Position numbers and translations under genes: made by a program
The notes under the pieces: generated by a model
Told to the model about the DNA's origin: nothing
The model's database searches: none
The model's input: only the letters and a program-made list of their open reading frames with translations
Assembly (NCBI GenBank): GCA_017303505.1
Contig: JAFLCP010000006.1
Span: 1-64,000, forward strand
Direction of reading: 5' to 3'
Length of the DNA: 64,000 bases
Source of the DNA: Planctomycetota bacterium
GTDB lineage: Bacteria; Planctomycetota; Planctomycetia; Pirellulales; Pirellulaceae
Part shown: positions 8,269-23,200 of the stretch, piece by piece
How positions within the stretch are numbered: position 1 is the first letter of the stretch
Layout: every line of letters starts with the position of its first letter

Positions 8269-11200
8269 ATGGCCATGTTCAAAAACGGCAACTCGGTTAG
8301 TGGCATTCGAAGTGTTGAGAAGAAGCGCGCTTTGTTGCGCAGGATTTTGCTGGAAACATTGGAGCGCCGCGAGTTGATGGCGGCAGACTCGGCAGGGGTG
8401 ATATTCGCTCCTGGTACCCCGAAAGATTATGCCGATACTTGGCTTGATTTCTACAAGCAAGGAACGTCAGGAACGGGCGAACCAGACGGGAATTCCGGCA
8501 ACTTTGATGCAGGTGGTGGCGGCCGTTGGAGCAACCCAGTGGGTGGTCCTTCTCCCAACATGGGTGATCCGTCCACCGTGACCTGGAGTATTGTTCCAGA
8601 CGGAACCTTGGTGGGCAGCAACCAAGACCCAAGTAACTTCATCGCGTTCATGGACGGCATTTACGGCGGTGGCGCCGGTCCAGTCAATACGCGTCCTTGG
8701 TTCCCACTCGTACAACGAGCTTACGATAACTGGGCAGCAGTTTCTGGTCTGACCTTTGTGTACGAATCGTTTGACGACGGTGCTCCACAAGGTGGATCAA
8801 ACCGTGGTATTCAAGGTGTTCGAGGTGACGTTCGCATAGGCGGTGCCGCCGTCGACGGTGACTTCGGTATCTTGGCTTACAACTATTTTCCAAGCAACGG
8901 CGGTAATTCTGGTTTCGACGGCGATATGGTCCTCGACACTAGCGACGCGTTTTACGGCTTAAACTCGGACGGCCCTTCAGGTGAAAATCGTGCACTGCTC
9001 AACGTATTGATGCACGAAGCAGGCCACGGTATTGGTCTAGGTCACGTCGACCCTGTCAACCAAACCAAATTGATGGAGCCATTCCTTTCGACCGCATTCT
9101 ATGGCCCACAGCATGACGACATCTTGGGTGGTCAAACGCTGTACGGCGATGATCGCGAAAGCAATGATGCTGCTACAACGGCCACTTCGTTGGGCACCAT
9201 CAGCAACGGCACACGCACTTTATCTTTGTTGTCGATGGACAACAACGCTGACCGCGATTTCTTCAGCTTTGATGCACCATCTTCGGGTCGCATCACCCTT
9301 TCGATCACGCCTGTCGGTTTTCAATATGACGTTGCTCCTACCGGCGGTTCAGTGGGTCCTGTTAACAGCTTGCTCTACAGTGACTTATCCTTCCAAGTTC
9401 TCGGGTCGGATGGACAAACCATCTTGGCTCAAGTGAACAATGGCGGCTTGGGCGTTACTGAAGTATTGACTGACTTCGATATCCGCACACCTGGACGATA
9501 CTACATCCGCGTCGATGGTACCACGGACGTCGTACAGTTGTACGACTTCTCGCTGGTGGCTACCGGTTTCCGATCCGCAAACGCAGACGTTCGAGCACCA
9601 CAATTGATCAGCGTTAATCCAAACGCTGGCTCGATCTTCAGCTTTGTCGACCCTAACCTCAACCGACTATCGGTATCGCCACGCGAACTCATCTTCCGAT
9701 TCGATGGTGCTCAGCAACTTGACCCAGCGACCCTGGGCTCGATCCGTATTACACGCAGCGGCGATGGTACCTTTGGAAATGGCAACGATATCGTCATCGA
9801 GCCAGGCTACCTTGGCTTTGGCGATACCGATCGTATTGTGATCGCTCGCTTCAAGGAAACATTGCCCAACGATTTGTATCGAATTGAGATCTTTGGATAT
9901 GACGATCCCGATCGCGGTGTCATCGGCCTACGCAACATCGACGGCATCTTGCTGGAACCACGCGTTCCTGGAACAGACCGCGATACCATCGACTTCCGCT
10001 TAGAACTCGGTGCGCAAATTGTTAGCGTCGTTCCACAACCCGTTCAGAAATCGGGCAACACTTGGACCCAACAAACAAACGTCATCGAAGTTTACTTCAA
10101 CGAAGATGATTTGTGGCCAGTTGCTGTAAGCTCCACCGGCTCACCTTCCGATCCTTCGATTGTGAACACTCAGTTCTATCAGTTGCACTTAACTGGTAAC
10201 ACCGTTCGCAATACAGATGATACCGTATTCAATCCATTATCGGTGACTTACGACCCAGCCCTCAACAAGGCTGTTCTGACATTCGACAGCTCGGCAACCG
10301 CCACTAATCCGTTCAACTACACCCTCTACAACGGTGCTGCCTATCGCTTGCGAATCGGAACCAGCGAAACGATTCCAACGGTTCCCTTCACTATCGATGC
10401 AGTGGCTACTGATCCAGCTGATACGTTTACCAACGCAACGGGCTTAGGAACATTCTCGGGCTTCCAGAGTTTGCTAGTCAACTCGGAAATTGTGAACCAA
10501 ACGAACTATAACCTCGACTTCCCAGGCGCACCGGACACCCCTGGCGTTCGTGAAGTCAATGCAACCCCCGGTGATACCGATTACACCAGCATCGATCATT
10601 TGCGAGCTGATGCACCTGATACCGATAGCACCATCAAGACCCAATACTACAACTTCCTCAAGACCCAGCCTTACGGTACAAGTTCGCAAGGAACGTTGTT
10701 GTTCAGCTCGATCACCTCGGTCCAAGAACAACGCATCCGCGAAGTCCTGTCGTTCTATGCCCAATACTTGGGTATCAAGTTTGTTGAAACAGATGCTCCG
10801 GTTGGTGCAGATGACTGGACCATCGTCGTTGGCGACTTGATTCCATTGGGAAGCAATAGCTCTGAAGGTGGCACACTGGGCTTAGCTGGCTTCCAGCCTC
10901 CAGGTGTTCGTGCTAACCACACCTTCGGCCGAAACACCGTTATTCTCGATCGTGCGGAAACTTGGAACGATGCCTTTGGCGCATCGGACAGCGTGAAGCC
11001 AAGTTTGTTCGTTGTTGCAATGCGAGAAATCGGCAACCTGCTTGGCCTTGGACAAATGTCCGAGTTGCCTCCAGGCACAATCATGGGTGGTAACTATACC
11101 AATGCCACCCTCGGTGGAGAACCATCGCTTCTTGGAAACAACCCAACCGAACCCGTATTCCCTGGCGATCAAGATATCATCGCCGGTCGTTATCTTCACC

Positions 11201-14200
11201 GACCAGATAGCCGCGATATTGACCTCTATCGCTTTACCATCGCCCCAGGACAAGCAGGACTTTTCACAGCTGAAATCGTCTCTGAGCGTTTGACTGACGG
11301 TAGCTTGCTGGATTCTTACTTAACTTTATATCGTCAGAAACCAGACGGAAGCCGCGAAGTCATCGCGGTTAACGACGATTACTTCAGCCAAGATTCCTTC
11401 TTGCAACTGGACCTTGCAGAAGGGACCTATTTCTTAGGCGTCAGTGCTTCGGGCAACGCGAACTATAATCCCGACATCAATGATTCCGGCATGAATGGAA
11501 CATCGGAAGGTGGCTATTCGCTACGAACCACGTTCCGTCCATTGGTCAATCGTCAAATTGTTGATGTTTCCAGCACTGCGTTGGATGGTGATCTCGATGG
11601 TGTTGCCGGCGGTGTTTTCAACTTCTGGTTCCGCGCCGCTCAACCATTGACCGATGCTTCGAGCACCGCTGTTCGAACCATCTTTGTTGATAAGTCACAT
11701 GTTCAGAACACATCGCCAGGTGCACCAGCCCTTGGTTCATTGGCGAACCCATATAACAAGATCTCGAGTGCACTATCGGTTGCCCGCCCTGGCGATATCG
11801 TTCGCATCTTGGGCAATGGTGGCTTGGATGGCAATGCGTTAACTCTTGCCGATTCGTATGCGTATGAAATCGGTACCGGTGGTCCATTGAACCAACCGCT
11901 CAGCGACGGCGCAACGATGAACGTTCCGCGCGGTGTCACTGTGATGATCGATGCTGGAGCTGTCTTCAAGTTGCGTGGCGCGAGCATCAACGTCGGTTCA
12001 ACGACCAGCAGTGTCGATCGCAGCCGTGGCAATTTGCAAATTCTTGGCAAACCTGGCCAAACTGTTCTCTTTACCAGCTATCAAGATGAAACGATTGGCG
12101 TTGATACCAACCCAATTACGACCACTGCGAAGCCAGGCGACTGGGGTGGAATCGAGTTCAAGAATGACATTGATCAAGCTGAAGGCCGTTTCAGTTTCGA
12201 ACGCGAAGGCATTTTCTTGGACTATGTCAATAACGCCGATATTCGTTACGGCGGTGGTCAAGTTTCGCTCGACTCGCAAACCCGCGTCATTGCCCCAATC
12301 CAAATGGCAAAGACCCGTCCAACTATCACCTTCAACACGATTACGTTGAGTGCTGATGCGGCGATGTCGGCCGATCCTGACAGCTTTGAAGAAACCACCT
12401 TCAACACTTCGCTCTACCAACTCAACGGCACCTTCACACCGGACTACACACGAGTTGGTCCGATGATTCGAGGTAACGCCCTGAGCAACAACTCGACCAA
12501 CGGCTTGTTCGTTCGTGTTGATACGTTGCCAGGCAACGCAACTACACAACAAACCGTGGCCGGTCGTTGGGACGATACCGATATTACTCACGTTATCGGT
12601 CAGAACGTGGTATTGGCAGGCACAGCTGGCGGTCCAAAACTAGAAAATGCTCGCCCAGCGATTAATTCTGTGACGCTAGCAGGTGTCCGTGTTACCGGTG
12701 GTACATTGGCTCCGCCAGTCGCTGGTACGGTGACCTACAATTATCGCCTCGTTTATGTTGATGCTGCTGGTGGTGAAACCTTAGCCAGCAATGCAACACA
12801 GAACGTCAACCTCACCTACACCACGCCATCGGCTACATTTAATGCCGTTCAATTGACACTGCCAACAGCCCCAGCGGGTTTTGTGGCTCGTCGCATTTAT
12901 CGCAGCCAATCCAACGGTGCTGGTCCCTATGTGTTGGTCACAGAACTCAATCGCAGCAGTTCGGTTTATGTCGACCGCGGCGGCTCTTTGGGCAACATTT
13001 TGGTTGACCGAACCGAATTGAATCGTCCTCGCTTGGACTCCAGCTTGGTCATCGATCCAGGCATCGTAATCAAGTCCGATGGTGCACGCATTGAAGCAGG
13101 CATCGGCACTACGTTGATCGCTGAAGGCCGTGATGGAATCCCAGTGATCTTCACCAGTCGTCGCGATGACCGTTACGGTGCATCGGGTACCTTTGATACC
13201 AACAATGACGGAGTTTCCGCACCAAACGCCGGTGATTGGGGTGGAATCTACTTCGGTCACTTGAGCAAAGGTTCTATCGATCACGCTTTGATCACGTTTG
13301 CGGGTGGTATCACTAGCATCGCTGGTAATTTTGCGGGCTTCAACGCGACGGAAATCCATCAAGCCGATGTTCGCATCAGCAACACCGTTTACGAACAAAA
13401 CTCCAGTGGCTTTGGTGCGCAATCGACATCAAACCGCGACGGTCATGGCTTCAACGAAGCAGCCGTCGTTTTTGTTCGCGGTGCTCAACCTGTGATCATC
13501 AACAACATTTTCCGCAACAATCCAACTCCGAATACACCTGTGATCAGCATCAACGCCAACGCGTTGACTTCGGACAGCGTATTGGATGCAGGTCGTCAAC
13601 GCGGCTTCGCAGATCGCTTGACCGAAGTTGTCGACAACCTAGGTCCAATGATCTATGGTAACTTTGTTGGCGGTAACTCGCTTAACGGTATGGACGTTCG
13701 CGGCCAAACCTTGACCACTTCAACGGTTTGGGATGATACCGATATCGTGCACGTTCTGCGCGACGAAATCATCGTGCCAGACTTGAATGTTTTAGGTGGC
13801 ATCCAACTCAAGAGCCGTCCCACGGAAAGCTTGGTTGTTAAATTATCTGGAAACGCTGGCTTCACCGCGACAGGTCGTCCGCTTGAAATCGATGACCGCA
13901 TCGGCGGTATCGTTCAAATCGTCGGCAGCCCTGGCTTCCCAGTTTACCTGACCTCCTTGCGGGATGACTCGATCGGTGCTGGCTTTGATCCAACCGGTTT
14001 GGCTCAAAACGACACCAACGGTGACGGACCAAGTGTAGGTAATGCAGGTGATTGGCGCAGCATTCGTCTCGACAAGTACAGTCACGACCGCAACGTTGAA
14101 ACAATCGTTGAACAAGAATCTCCACGTGTAACAGCCCCTGGAACCAACGCGGTTCCTTCCAACGCTCAACAATTGGGTGTATTGGCAGCTGCCGAAGATG

Positions 14201-17200
14201 AAGGTGACGAAAATCTTCGCTTAGGCTTTACCGTACAAGGCGTAATCAACGAGAAGTCGGACATCGACGTTTACAGCTTTGTCGGTAACGCTGGAACAGA
14301 AGTGTGGATCGATATCGATCGTACCACCAATGCCCTAGATACCGTTGTTGAACTGGTTAACGGCAATGGTGAAATCATTGCCCTCAGCGACAACAGCTAT
14401 GATGAAGCTTTGGGTAGCTATAGTATCTACAAGAACCCAGAATTGATTCCTCTACATCAGGCCAATAGCCTGCCACGAGATGCCTTCTTCCCCAAGAATG
14501 GCAACGGTACAACCACCGACTTCTATTCAACCAACCCATTTGACGCTGGCTTCCGCATCGTATTGCCTGGCGTTATCGGCGAGTTGAATACTTACTTCGT
14601 GCGTGTACGCAGCTCCAACATTGACTCCTTGAATCCAGCCGCTAACCGCGATGATCTTCAAGATCCATCCAAGTTGCGTGATGGTAAGACCACCGGCCGT
14701 TATCAATTGCAAGTTCGCTTGAGAGAGATGGACGAATGGGGTGGATCGTCGGTTCGCTATGCCGATATTCGCTATGCGACCACTGGCATCGAAGTATTGG
14801 GTATGCCTGCTCATTCGCCTCTGCTCGGTGAAGCTATCGAACCGCTACAAGCTGGTGTCGATACCAACAACAACATCGGCGGTGCTGTAGATCTAGGTAA
14901 CTTCTCTAACACCGACCGCGCTGCTTTGAGCATTGCGGGAGAATTGGCAACTGCCAACGACGTCGATTGGTATCGCTTCGATATCCAAATTGATTCGATC
15001 CAAGGCAGTGGTTTAGCTCAACACTTAGCAACGATTATCGACATCGACTATGCGGATGGTTTGGCTCGTCCAAACACTTCGTTCTGGTTGTATTACAACT
15101 CGCCAAACGGCGTTCAATTAGTGGCTGCTGGTACCGATTCGAACATTGCCGACGATCGCAGCGCTCCGCTGAACGGCTCCGATATGGATGACCTTTCTCG
15201 CGGTAGCGTTGGGTTCTTGGATGCCTACTTGGGATCGACGGAACTCACTGCTGGTACGTACTTCTTGGCGGTTACCAATAACTCGCAAATCCCAACCGAT
15301 TTGCGTCAATTCCAAGAAGGTAACCCATCGAACCCATTGGCTCGTTTGGAACCTGTTAACAGCATCAACAAGATCAGCGAAGACCGCTTCAATCAAGCAC
15401 CAAACACAACAGCTTTCGGTGCAACCCAAGTTGCCTTCAACGGCAATGCAAACGCAATCGACTACACCCTGGGCGATGTGGTTCTCTTTGTTTCACGCCC
15501 CAACGCAAGCGGTATCGTTTCGGACTTGTTAACGGTCGATTCGCTCACTGGTACTCCAGAAACATCGATTCGTACATTCCCATTCGTATTCGACATCGCA
15601 ATGCGACCAGACGGTAACCTTTATGGTTACGAAATCCCAACGACCGTTGCTTCGACCGACAACAACAACGGTAACTACATCCGAATTGATACGGCGGGCA
15701 ACGGCACCAACGTTGTAGCGGGTAACTCGGGTATCGATACCTTTACCCAAAACAATAACACACCTCCGGATGATGCGAAGGTTGCCGCTAACCCTGAAAC
15801 AGGTGCTGATGATGGTATCGGTATTCAATTCCGAGCCATCACCTACACCACAGGTTCCAGCCTCGGCCTCTACGGCGCAGGTAGCCGCGGTTACAACCAA
15901 GGCACCTGGAACGCTTTGGTCAACACTCCACAGAGTTCACGCAACTACATCTACCAGATGAACCCTGTGTCTGGTGCCGCGACCAGCTCGCCACAGACCG
16001 ACCGAATCAATGCCGGTCGAGCTGCCCCTGCAACCGCTCCAATTCAAGCGGCAGGTACCCAGATTCGCGAACGTGGGTGGGTCAATACGACCACCGATAT
16101 CAACCCACAAGCTTCCCGTGTGTTGTATACGTCGCCGGCTCGAACCAATCTCGCATCGGGCAACATCGTCGACGGTGATTTGATTACCGTAAACGGTCAA
16201 CGATATGAATTTGATGCAGGCACCACGGACCCAGCCATTCGTTTGAACATCACGCCACCTGGCTTGGTTCCAACCGATGGCCAAACCTTTACCCTAACGG
16301 TTGGTGCAACAACCTACACCTTCGAATTCGACACCGGTCGTGTCCTCGAAGTGACAGCAGGTGGTTCAGCGGCCTTGGAAGGTCAAACCATCGTCATTCG
16401 CGATGCGGCTAACGTTGACCATACGTTTGAATTCAGTGCAGACAACACCTTGGCAACTCCGGGTGCCATTCGAATCCCATATCGTGTCGATGATTCGTCG
16501 GACAACATTGTCACCAACATCACTAATGCCATCAACGGCGCTGGTTTAACCATCACCGCTGAAATCTTGGCCGGAACACAGCGCATCACCTTGAATGGCG
16601 ACATCGCTTTGACCGAAAACACCGCAGCAACACAAGTTGCCGCTGGTACCGAGTACGGTTTGCTCAACGCTGCCGCGACCTCAATTCTTGTCGAAGAAAC
16701 TTGGACTAATGCCCAAGCTGCTGCGGCGATTTTGGCGGTCCTCGATGGCACACATGCCAGCGGTGTAGTGGCCTCGCTATTAGGCAATGAGATTACCTTC
16801 AATGGTGCAGACCAAGGCTTCTTTGATACCACACCATGGTTCATCGTGGTATCGACGGGCGTAAGCGTTCAGCCGGGCAATATTCCAATTCCATTCAGCA
16901 TCGATGATTCGGCTGCTGAAATTGCTCAGTCTGTTTACACTTCGCTTTCCACAATCATCCCTGGCGTTACTTGGACGGGTAACTCTGTATCGTTGCCAAA
17001 CGGCTTCGCTTACGATACGACATTAACCCACTTCCAACGCTCGACATCAGGTCGTGTTGGTCCTTTGTCTCTCGACTTTGCCCCACTTCCATTAGCTATT
17101 GCTCAAGCACCTTATGTTCAAGGTGTGGCAATGGTTGGTTCGAGAATGTATGCCGTGAGCGAACGCGGTGACTTGTTCGAAGTCGGTACCTACAACGCGA

Positions 17201-20200
17201 TAACGGGTGTTGTCAGTGCATTTAACCCATCGTCCACCGCAAACCGTGGTGACTACATCGCTACAATTGCTGACCCTGACACGGGTGCCACGGTGACCTT
17301 CTCCGGGCTAACCGTAGGTCCTCGCAACGTAGAAGGTGGCCGATTCGATGACGTACTTTTCGGTATCGCCAGCAACGGTGATATCTACGCATTCGACGTT
17401 CGCGGTCGCTTGGTTCCTGCCTTTGCAAACGGCAAGTCCAAGATTAGCACCGGTATCGCCGGTGCAAACGGCTTGGCCTTCAGTAACCTCGACGTCAACC
17501 TCTGGCACGTAAGTGCAAACCGCAGCGGTGATGCAGGTCACGGTGTTGAATCCACATTCGACGGTTCGCGAACCGCCGATAGCGCTGCTGGTAACAGCCT
17601 CTACTTCGGTTTCGAAGATCCTAAGAAGGGCTCACCAGTACAAGTGGGTAACTGGGGCGGCGTTTGGGATCTAGGTAATACCGGCGTGGCATCGGACTAC
17701 GATGCAGGCCGCTATAACACCTATGAATTCCCAGGTGGTGCACAAGGTAGCATCGAAAGCAATCCTCTCGACCTTACGCAATACAGTGCCGAAGATAAGC
17801 CAACCTTGTATTTCAACTATCGCTTGGCCACGGAAAACGCCAATAGCGATTTGAACGACGCAACGGTAATGCGTGATTCGTTCCGCGTATTTGCTGCGGA
17901 CGATGATGGTGTATGGCATCTGTTGGCAACCAACAACTCGATGTTCGATAGCGAACGCGTTTTCAACTCGAACGACGAGAAAGACTACTTTATCAACGGT
18001 ACCGACCGTCAAGTTCAAGAACTTTACGATGTGAACGACACTAACAACGGCACCCGTCCTGCAGCAGCGAACAGCTGGCGTCAAGCTCGAATCGATCTCG
18101 GCGATTTCGCAGGCAAAGCGAATGTCCGTCTCCGCTTCGACTTCTCGACTGCCGGTTCGATGGCTAACCGTGTGTTGGGAACTGGCGGAGAAGAAATTCG
18201 TGTTGTAGAAGCCAATCGCTTGGCTGATGGCGACACCTTTACGATTCGACGCACTGTTGCTGGAAACCCTGTTGATTCGATTTTCGAATTCGAATTCGGA
18301 GCAACCTTCAACGCTCCAAGCGGTGCGAATATCCCTGAAGGTGCAACGTTTGATGTCGACGGAACCACATTCACTTTCACCGCTACCCCAGCATCGATTA
18401 CCGATATTCAAATCGGTAACAGCGATAACTCGGGAACTATGGCGGCACGAATTGCAGCTACCTTGGCAAACAATGGTTTCACGGTATCGGTTGATCCTGT
18501 GAACCTCACACGACTTTCGGTTCCCAATGCGACCACCGCCACTCAAGATGGTTCGCTTCCAGCCAACTTCATCGACGGTTTGCCAGGTGTTGCTCCAGGT
18601 AATCTGCCTGTCTTCGTAACCTACGATATGTCGGTTGCCCAAGTACGGGATGCGATTCGCGTCGCTCTGGCTCTTCAGTACAACGAACTGAGCGAAAAAT
18701 CGAACATCGACACCTTCCGTGTCGAAAACGAAATTCTGCGTCTCAACGAATTGCGAGTGGTTGATCCAGGTAAACTCGGATTGTCGCGACAAGGCGTATC
18801 GTCCTCGGACATCTTCGGTGGCTTTGGATCGAACCTGCGTGGCCAAAACAACCGCTTCGAAGGCGTCTACATCGACGACATCATCGTTGGTTTTGCAGAA
18901 CGTGGCGAAATCGTCACCAACGGTACGATTGGGGGAACGGGCTTCGCTTCGAACTTGCAGTACGAACCGCAAGCTATCACGGGTGAAGACAAGGTTGAAG
19001 TTGAAACTGGCAAGTACCAAGTCGAAATCCGTCGAGCTGCTTCGTTCGGCATCAATGGTGGCACTTCCTTGTCGCTTGACCCAATGGCGGGTGCACGTGC
19101 CTTCGACACCAACGAACGTTTGACTCAAGGCTTTGCATTGGTTGCTCGTCCTGGCTCGCAAATCGCTGACGGCGAGAGCTTCACCATCAGCGACGGTGTG
19201 AACACGGTTCGCTTCGAATTCAATGACACCACCATCAATGCTCCATTGCCAGGTGCTGGCTTTACTCAAGGTAATATTGAAGTTCCATTCACTCCAACCA
19301 TGACTACTGCCGAGATTGCCCGCGCTATTCGCGACGCAATCAACAGCTCGGATTCTCAAGCAGTTCTAAAGGTAATAGCTGGTTTATCCGACTCTCGAAA
19401 CGACAGTGCCTCAAGCAGTTCGATCCTAGTGAACCTCTATGGTGCGGCGGGTGCGGACAACAATGCAACCAACAACTTCGGCGACATCGCGTGGGTTGAA
19501 TTTGCCGTAGATAACTTCGATAAGGAAGATGCTGGCGACTCCAACCGCAAGCGTGATCAAGGCCAGATCATTCTGCACAGCAACATCGTTCGTGATAGCA
19601 GCTCTTTCGGTATCATCATTGATGCTGCCTCACGAGTCAGCACATTGACGCCACTGGCAGGTGCCTTGCCACATTCCGGACCAATCCGCAACTTACCTCA
19701 AGTAAACACGGAAGGTTGGGTGCCTGGTGTTGTTGCAGCCAACAACGTTTTGGCCTCGAACCGAGCGGGCGGCATCCTATTTAGTGGTGATTCACGCGTC
19801 GGTAACACCATGAATGCGTCGGTACCATTCGGGCGTTTGATCAACAACACGATCTACGGCATGAACGCTTCCGACATTGGTATCAGTGTGACCAACAACG
19901 CTAGCCCAACATTGCTCAACAATATCGTGGCTAATCTTGGAACGGGTATCCAAGTTGACGCTTCAAGCAACACGACCGTTGTCGGTTACACCTTATATCA
20001 AGGTAACCGCACCAACACCGTTGGTACCACTGCGGGTGCTCAAGCAATTCAGCTCACAGCTACCGATCCATTGTTTGTCAACGCAACAGGATACAACTTC
20101 TATCCAGCTCCGTTGTCCAAGGCCATCGACAGCTCGCTTGATGCTCTAGCAGACCGCCCTGAACTTGTATCAGTGCGAACCGCTGTTGGACTTCCAGTTT

Positions 20201-23200
20201 CGCCAATTTTGGCTCCATCGCGTGACATCACTGGTCAATTGCGTGTTGACGATCCTGCGGTCACAACACCATCCGGTCAAGGTGGAAACGTATTCAAGGA
20301 TCGCGGTGCTTATGATCGTGCCGACTTCGTCAGCCCGATTGCCCAGTTGCTCGTTGCTCAAGACAACGACAATGAAGGCCGAGATATCGACCCGAACTTG
20401 ACCTACGTGCAGTTGCTCGAAGGCACACTCGATCACTTCTCGATCTTGCTGTTGGAAGACAACGGAACAGGTCCAGACGTATCCACAGTTTCCAAGCTAT
20501 CCGTATCGATCTTGGAAGATGGCCGCTTGTTGCGAGAAGGCGTTGACTATACCTTCGGCTTCAACGTTACCAATCGAACCATCCGCTTGACTCCACTGTC
20601 AGGTATCTGGCGACCAGGTAGCGCCTACGAAATCACACTTAACAACCGTGATCGATTTGTGCTCTCCGCACAAGATGGCGCGTCGGTTGCTGATGGCCAA
20701 CAGTTCCGTATCGTTGATCAAAACGGTGTAAGTGCCGTTTATGAATACGAAAGTGGTTACAGCATCCAAGTACCACAAACACTCGCGATCACTGTTCCTG
20801 CAGTCGGTGCAGCCACCGGTGGTGTTATCGATGGCCAGAGCTTCAAGATTGGTTTCAACGGCACGGAAGTGACGTTCGAACTCGACTCGAACAACAATAC
20901 TGTCTTGGGCAACACCCCAATCAGCATTGCAGTCGGCGACACGGCGACTCAAGTTCGCGACAAGATCTTGGCAGTGCTCCTCGCAGACACTCTGTTGAAC
21001 TTGGCACCTAAGGCTGTTGGCACCGACTCGATCCACTTGGGTAGCTTGCCTCTGCATACTTTGGATATCAGCAACTCGTTGTTGATTCCATCGGGTGTTT
21101 CGGCGGGTGTTGAAGACGGTCAATCCTTCAGCTTCACTCAAGATGGCCAAACCAAGGTCTTCGAGTTCAACACGGTTGGTGACACCAACATTGGAACTGG
21201 AAACATTGCGATTCCATTCTTGCGAACCATGACCAATTCAGATATCGCTGCTGCGATTGTGAATATCATGACAGCACAGGCCTACGACTTGCCAATTTTG
21301 GCGGACCTCGGTAACGGTTTGGTACATATCGGTGGTCGCAGCGGTCATGTCTTGGATACTTCGGCATCCTTGCTACAAGGCCTCGGCACCCCAGGTGTAT
21401 CGAAGAGCCTAGAGCTCCTCGTTCCATCAATGGCCGGCCCTGGTGCTATTCAAGATGGTGAAACCTTCACCATTACACGTGGCACACAAACGATCACCTT
21501 TGAGTTCAACAGCAACGCTGCTACCACTCCTGGTAACACCGTGATTAACTTCTCACCAAGCAACACGGCTGCACAAGTCGCTACTGCGATCGCCAACGTG
21601 ATCCGCGGTACCACACTTGGTTTAACCGGTGCACAAGCAATCGGTGATGTGGTCAAACTCAACGAAGGTATTGGTTACACCATCAATACTGGAACATCGC
21701 GACTGGTACAGTCGGGGGTTTCCGGTGGAGCGATTCCGATCGTTTATACACCTTCGGCGAAGTTCACCGCTGATGACATGGCAGGTGTGATCATCAACGC
21801 GATCAACGGTACCGCTTTCGCTGCAGACGCTCGATCGCGAGGTAGCGAGACGATCTTCTTGACCGGTGCAAGCGTCGTCACCGATATCGACAACATCGAA
21901 ATTTTGGGCATCACCGACGTTGCCGGAAACTTCCTTGCTCCAAACCGAAGCAACCAAGAAACTCAGTTCACGATCTTGTTGCCAGGTGTAAACCTTGACT
22001 ACAGCGACTCGCCTGACCCAGGCTACAGCACTGTGCTAAACAGCAATGGTGCTCGTCACGTGGTTCTTGCAAATGATCCATTGCGATTGGGCAACGTCAT
22101 CACCACGGAAACCAATGGGGTTCCAACGGCCGATGCCTTAGGCGATGGTGGCGACGACGGTGTGACCTTCAGTGGTGTCTTTAACGAAAACACCAACCCT
22201 GTGGTCGTCACAATCGAAGCCTCTGAATCAGGCTTGATCGATGCCTGGGTTGACTGGAACCGCGACGGTGACTGGAACGATCCAGGTGAGCAGTTCATGA
22301 ACACCGTTCCCGTTCGTCCAGGCTTGAACACCTTCTCGCTGGTAACTCCTGTAGGGGCTTCGATCGGTACTACCTTCGCTCGCTTCCGAATCAGCAGTGC
22401 TGGTGGCCTCTCGCCAACTGGCGTGGCGATGGACGGTGAAGTTGAAGATTACTTGATCAACGTCTTGCCAGGAACACCACCGGTAGGAACAGCGGATCAG
22501 TACGCAGTTCTCGAAGGTGGCGTTCTAACAACCATTCAAACAACGGAACTAGATGCGTTACTAAATAACAACGGTGTGTTGGTCAACGACAATGCAGGTA
22601 CTCCTGCTGGTACGATGTCCGCACAACTTGTTACAGGTCCAAGTAACGGTTCATTGGTGCTCAATGCGAACGGTACGTTCACTTATACTCCAGCGACCGA
22701 TTACTTTGGTAGCGATTCCTTTGTCTATCGAATTGTTAATACCAACGGCTTGATTGCCAATCAAAACACAACGGTTAGCATCACGGTTGTTCCACAGAAT
22801 GACAATCCAACAGCGATCGATCTAACCTACAGTGCAGGCCAAGGTTCAACGGTTACCATTCCGCTGGCAGACCTGTTGCTCAATAGCACAGCGGGTCCAA
22901 CCAATGAATCCAACGCAGCTCCTGCAGGTCAAGGACAAATCGTGTCGATTCATCCGGTGACACCTGTTGGTTCGGCAACTCCAGCTGGCTCAACTGTTAG
23001 CTACAACTCGACTACGGGAATGGTCACCTTTACACCAAGTTCTGCTGCAATCACTCAAGGTACCTTTGAGTACACCTTGATCGATGACGGTAAGGATGGT
23101 GTTCAAGCGGATAACGTACAGACAGGTGAAGTCAATGCGTTCAAGACAGTAACACGCCTTGTCACCATCAACTTCATTCCAGTCAACGACCCACCAACGT

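Noticed and set aside
10870-11100. Degenerate matrixin motif as sign of a pseudogene
   Set aside because: The reading frame is intact for thousands of residues on both sides, so this is a domain that has lost catalytic residues, not a broken gene.
17671-19359. A 562-residue open frame on the minus strand inside the giant gene
   Set aside because: It is antisense to a frame with clear domains, shows no known motif, has odd composition and probably arises from the strong codon bias of the giant gene.
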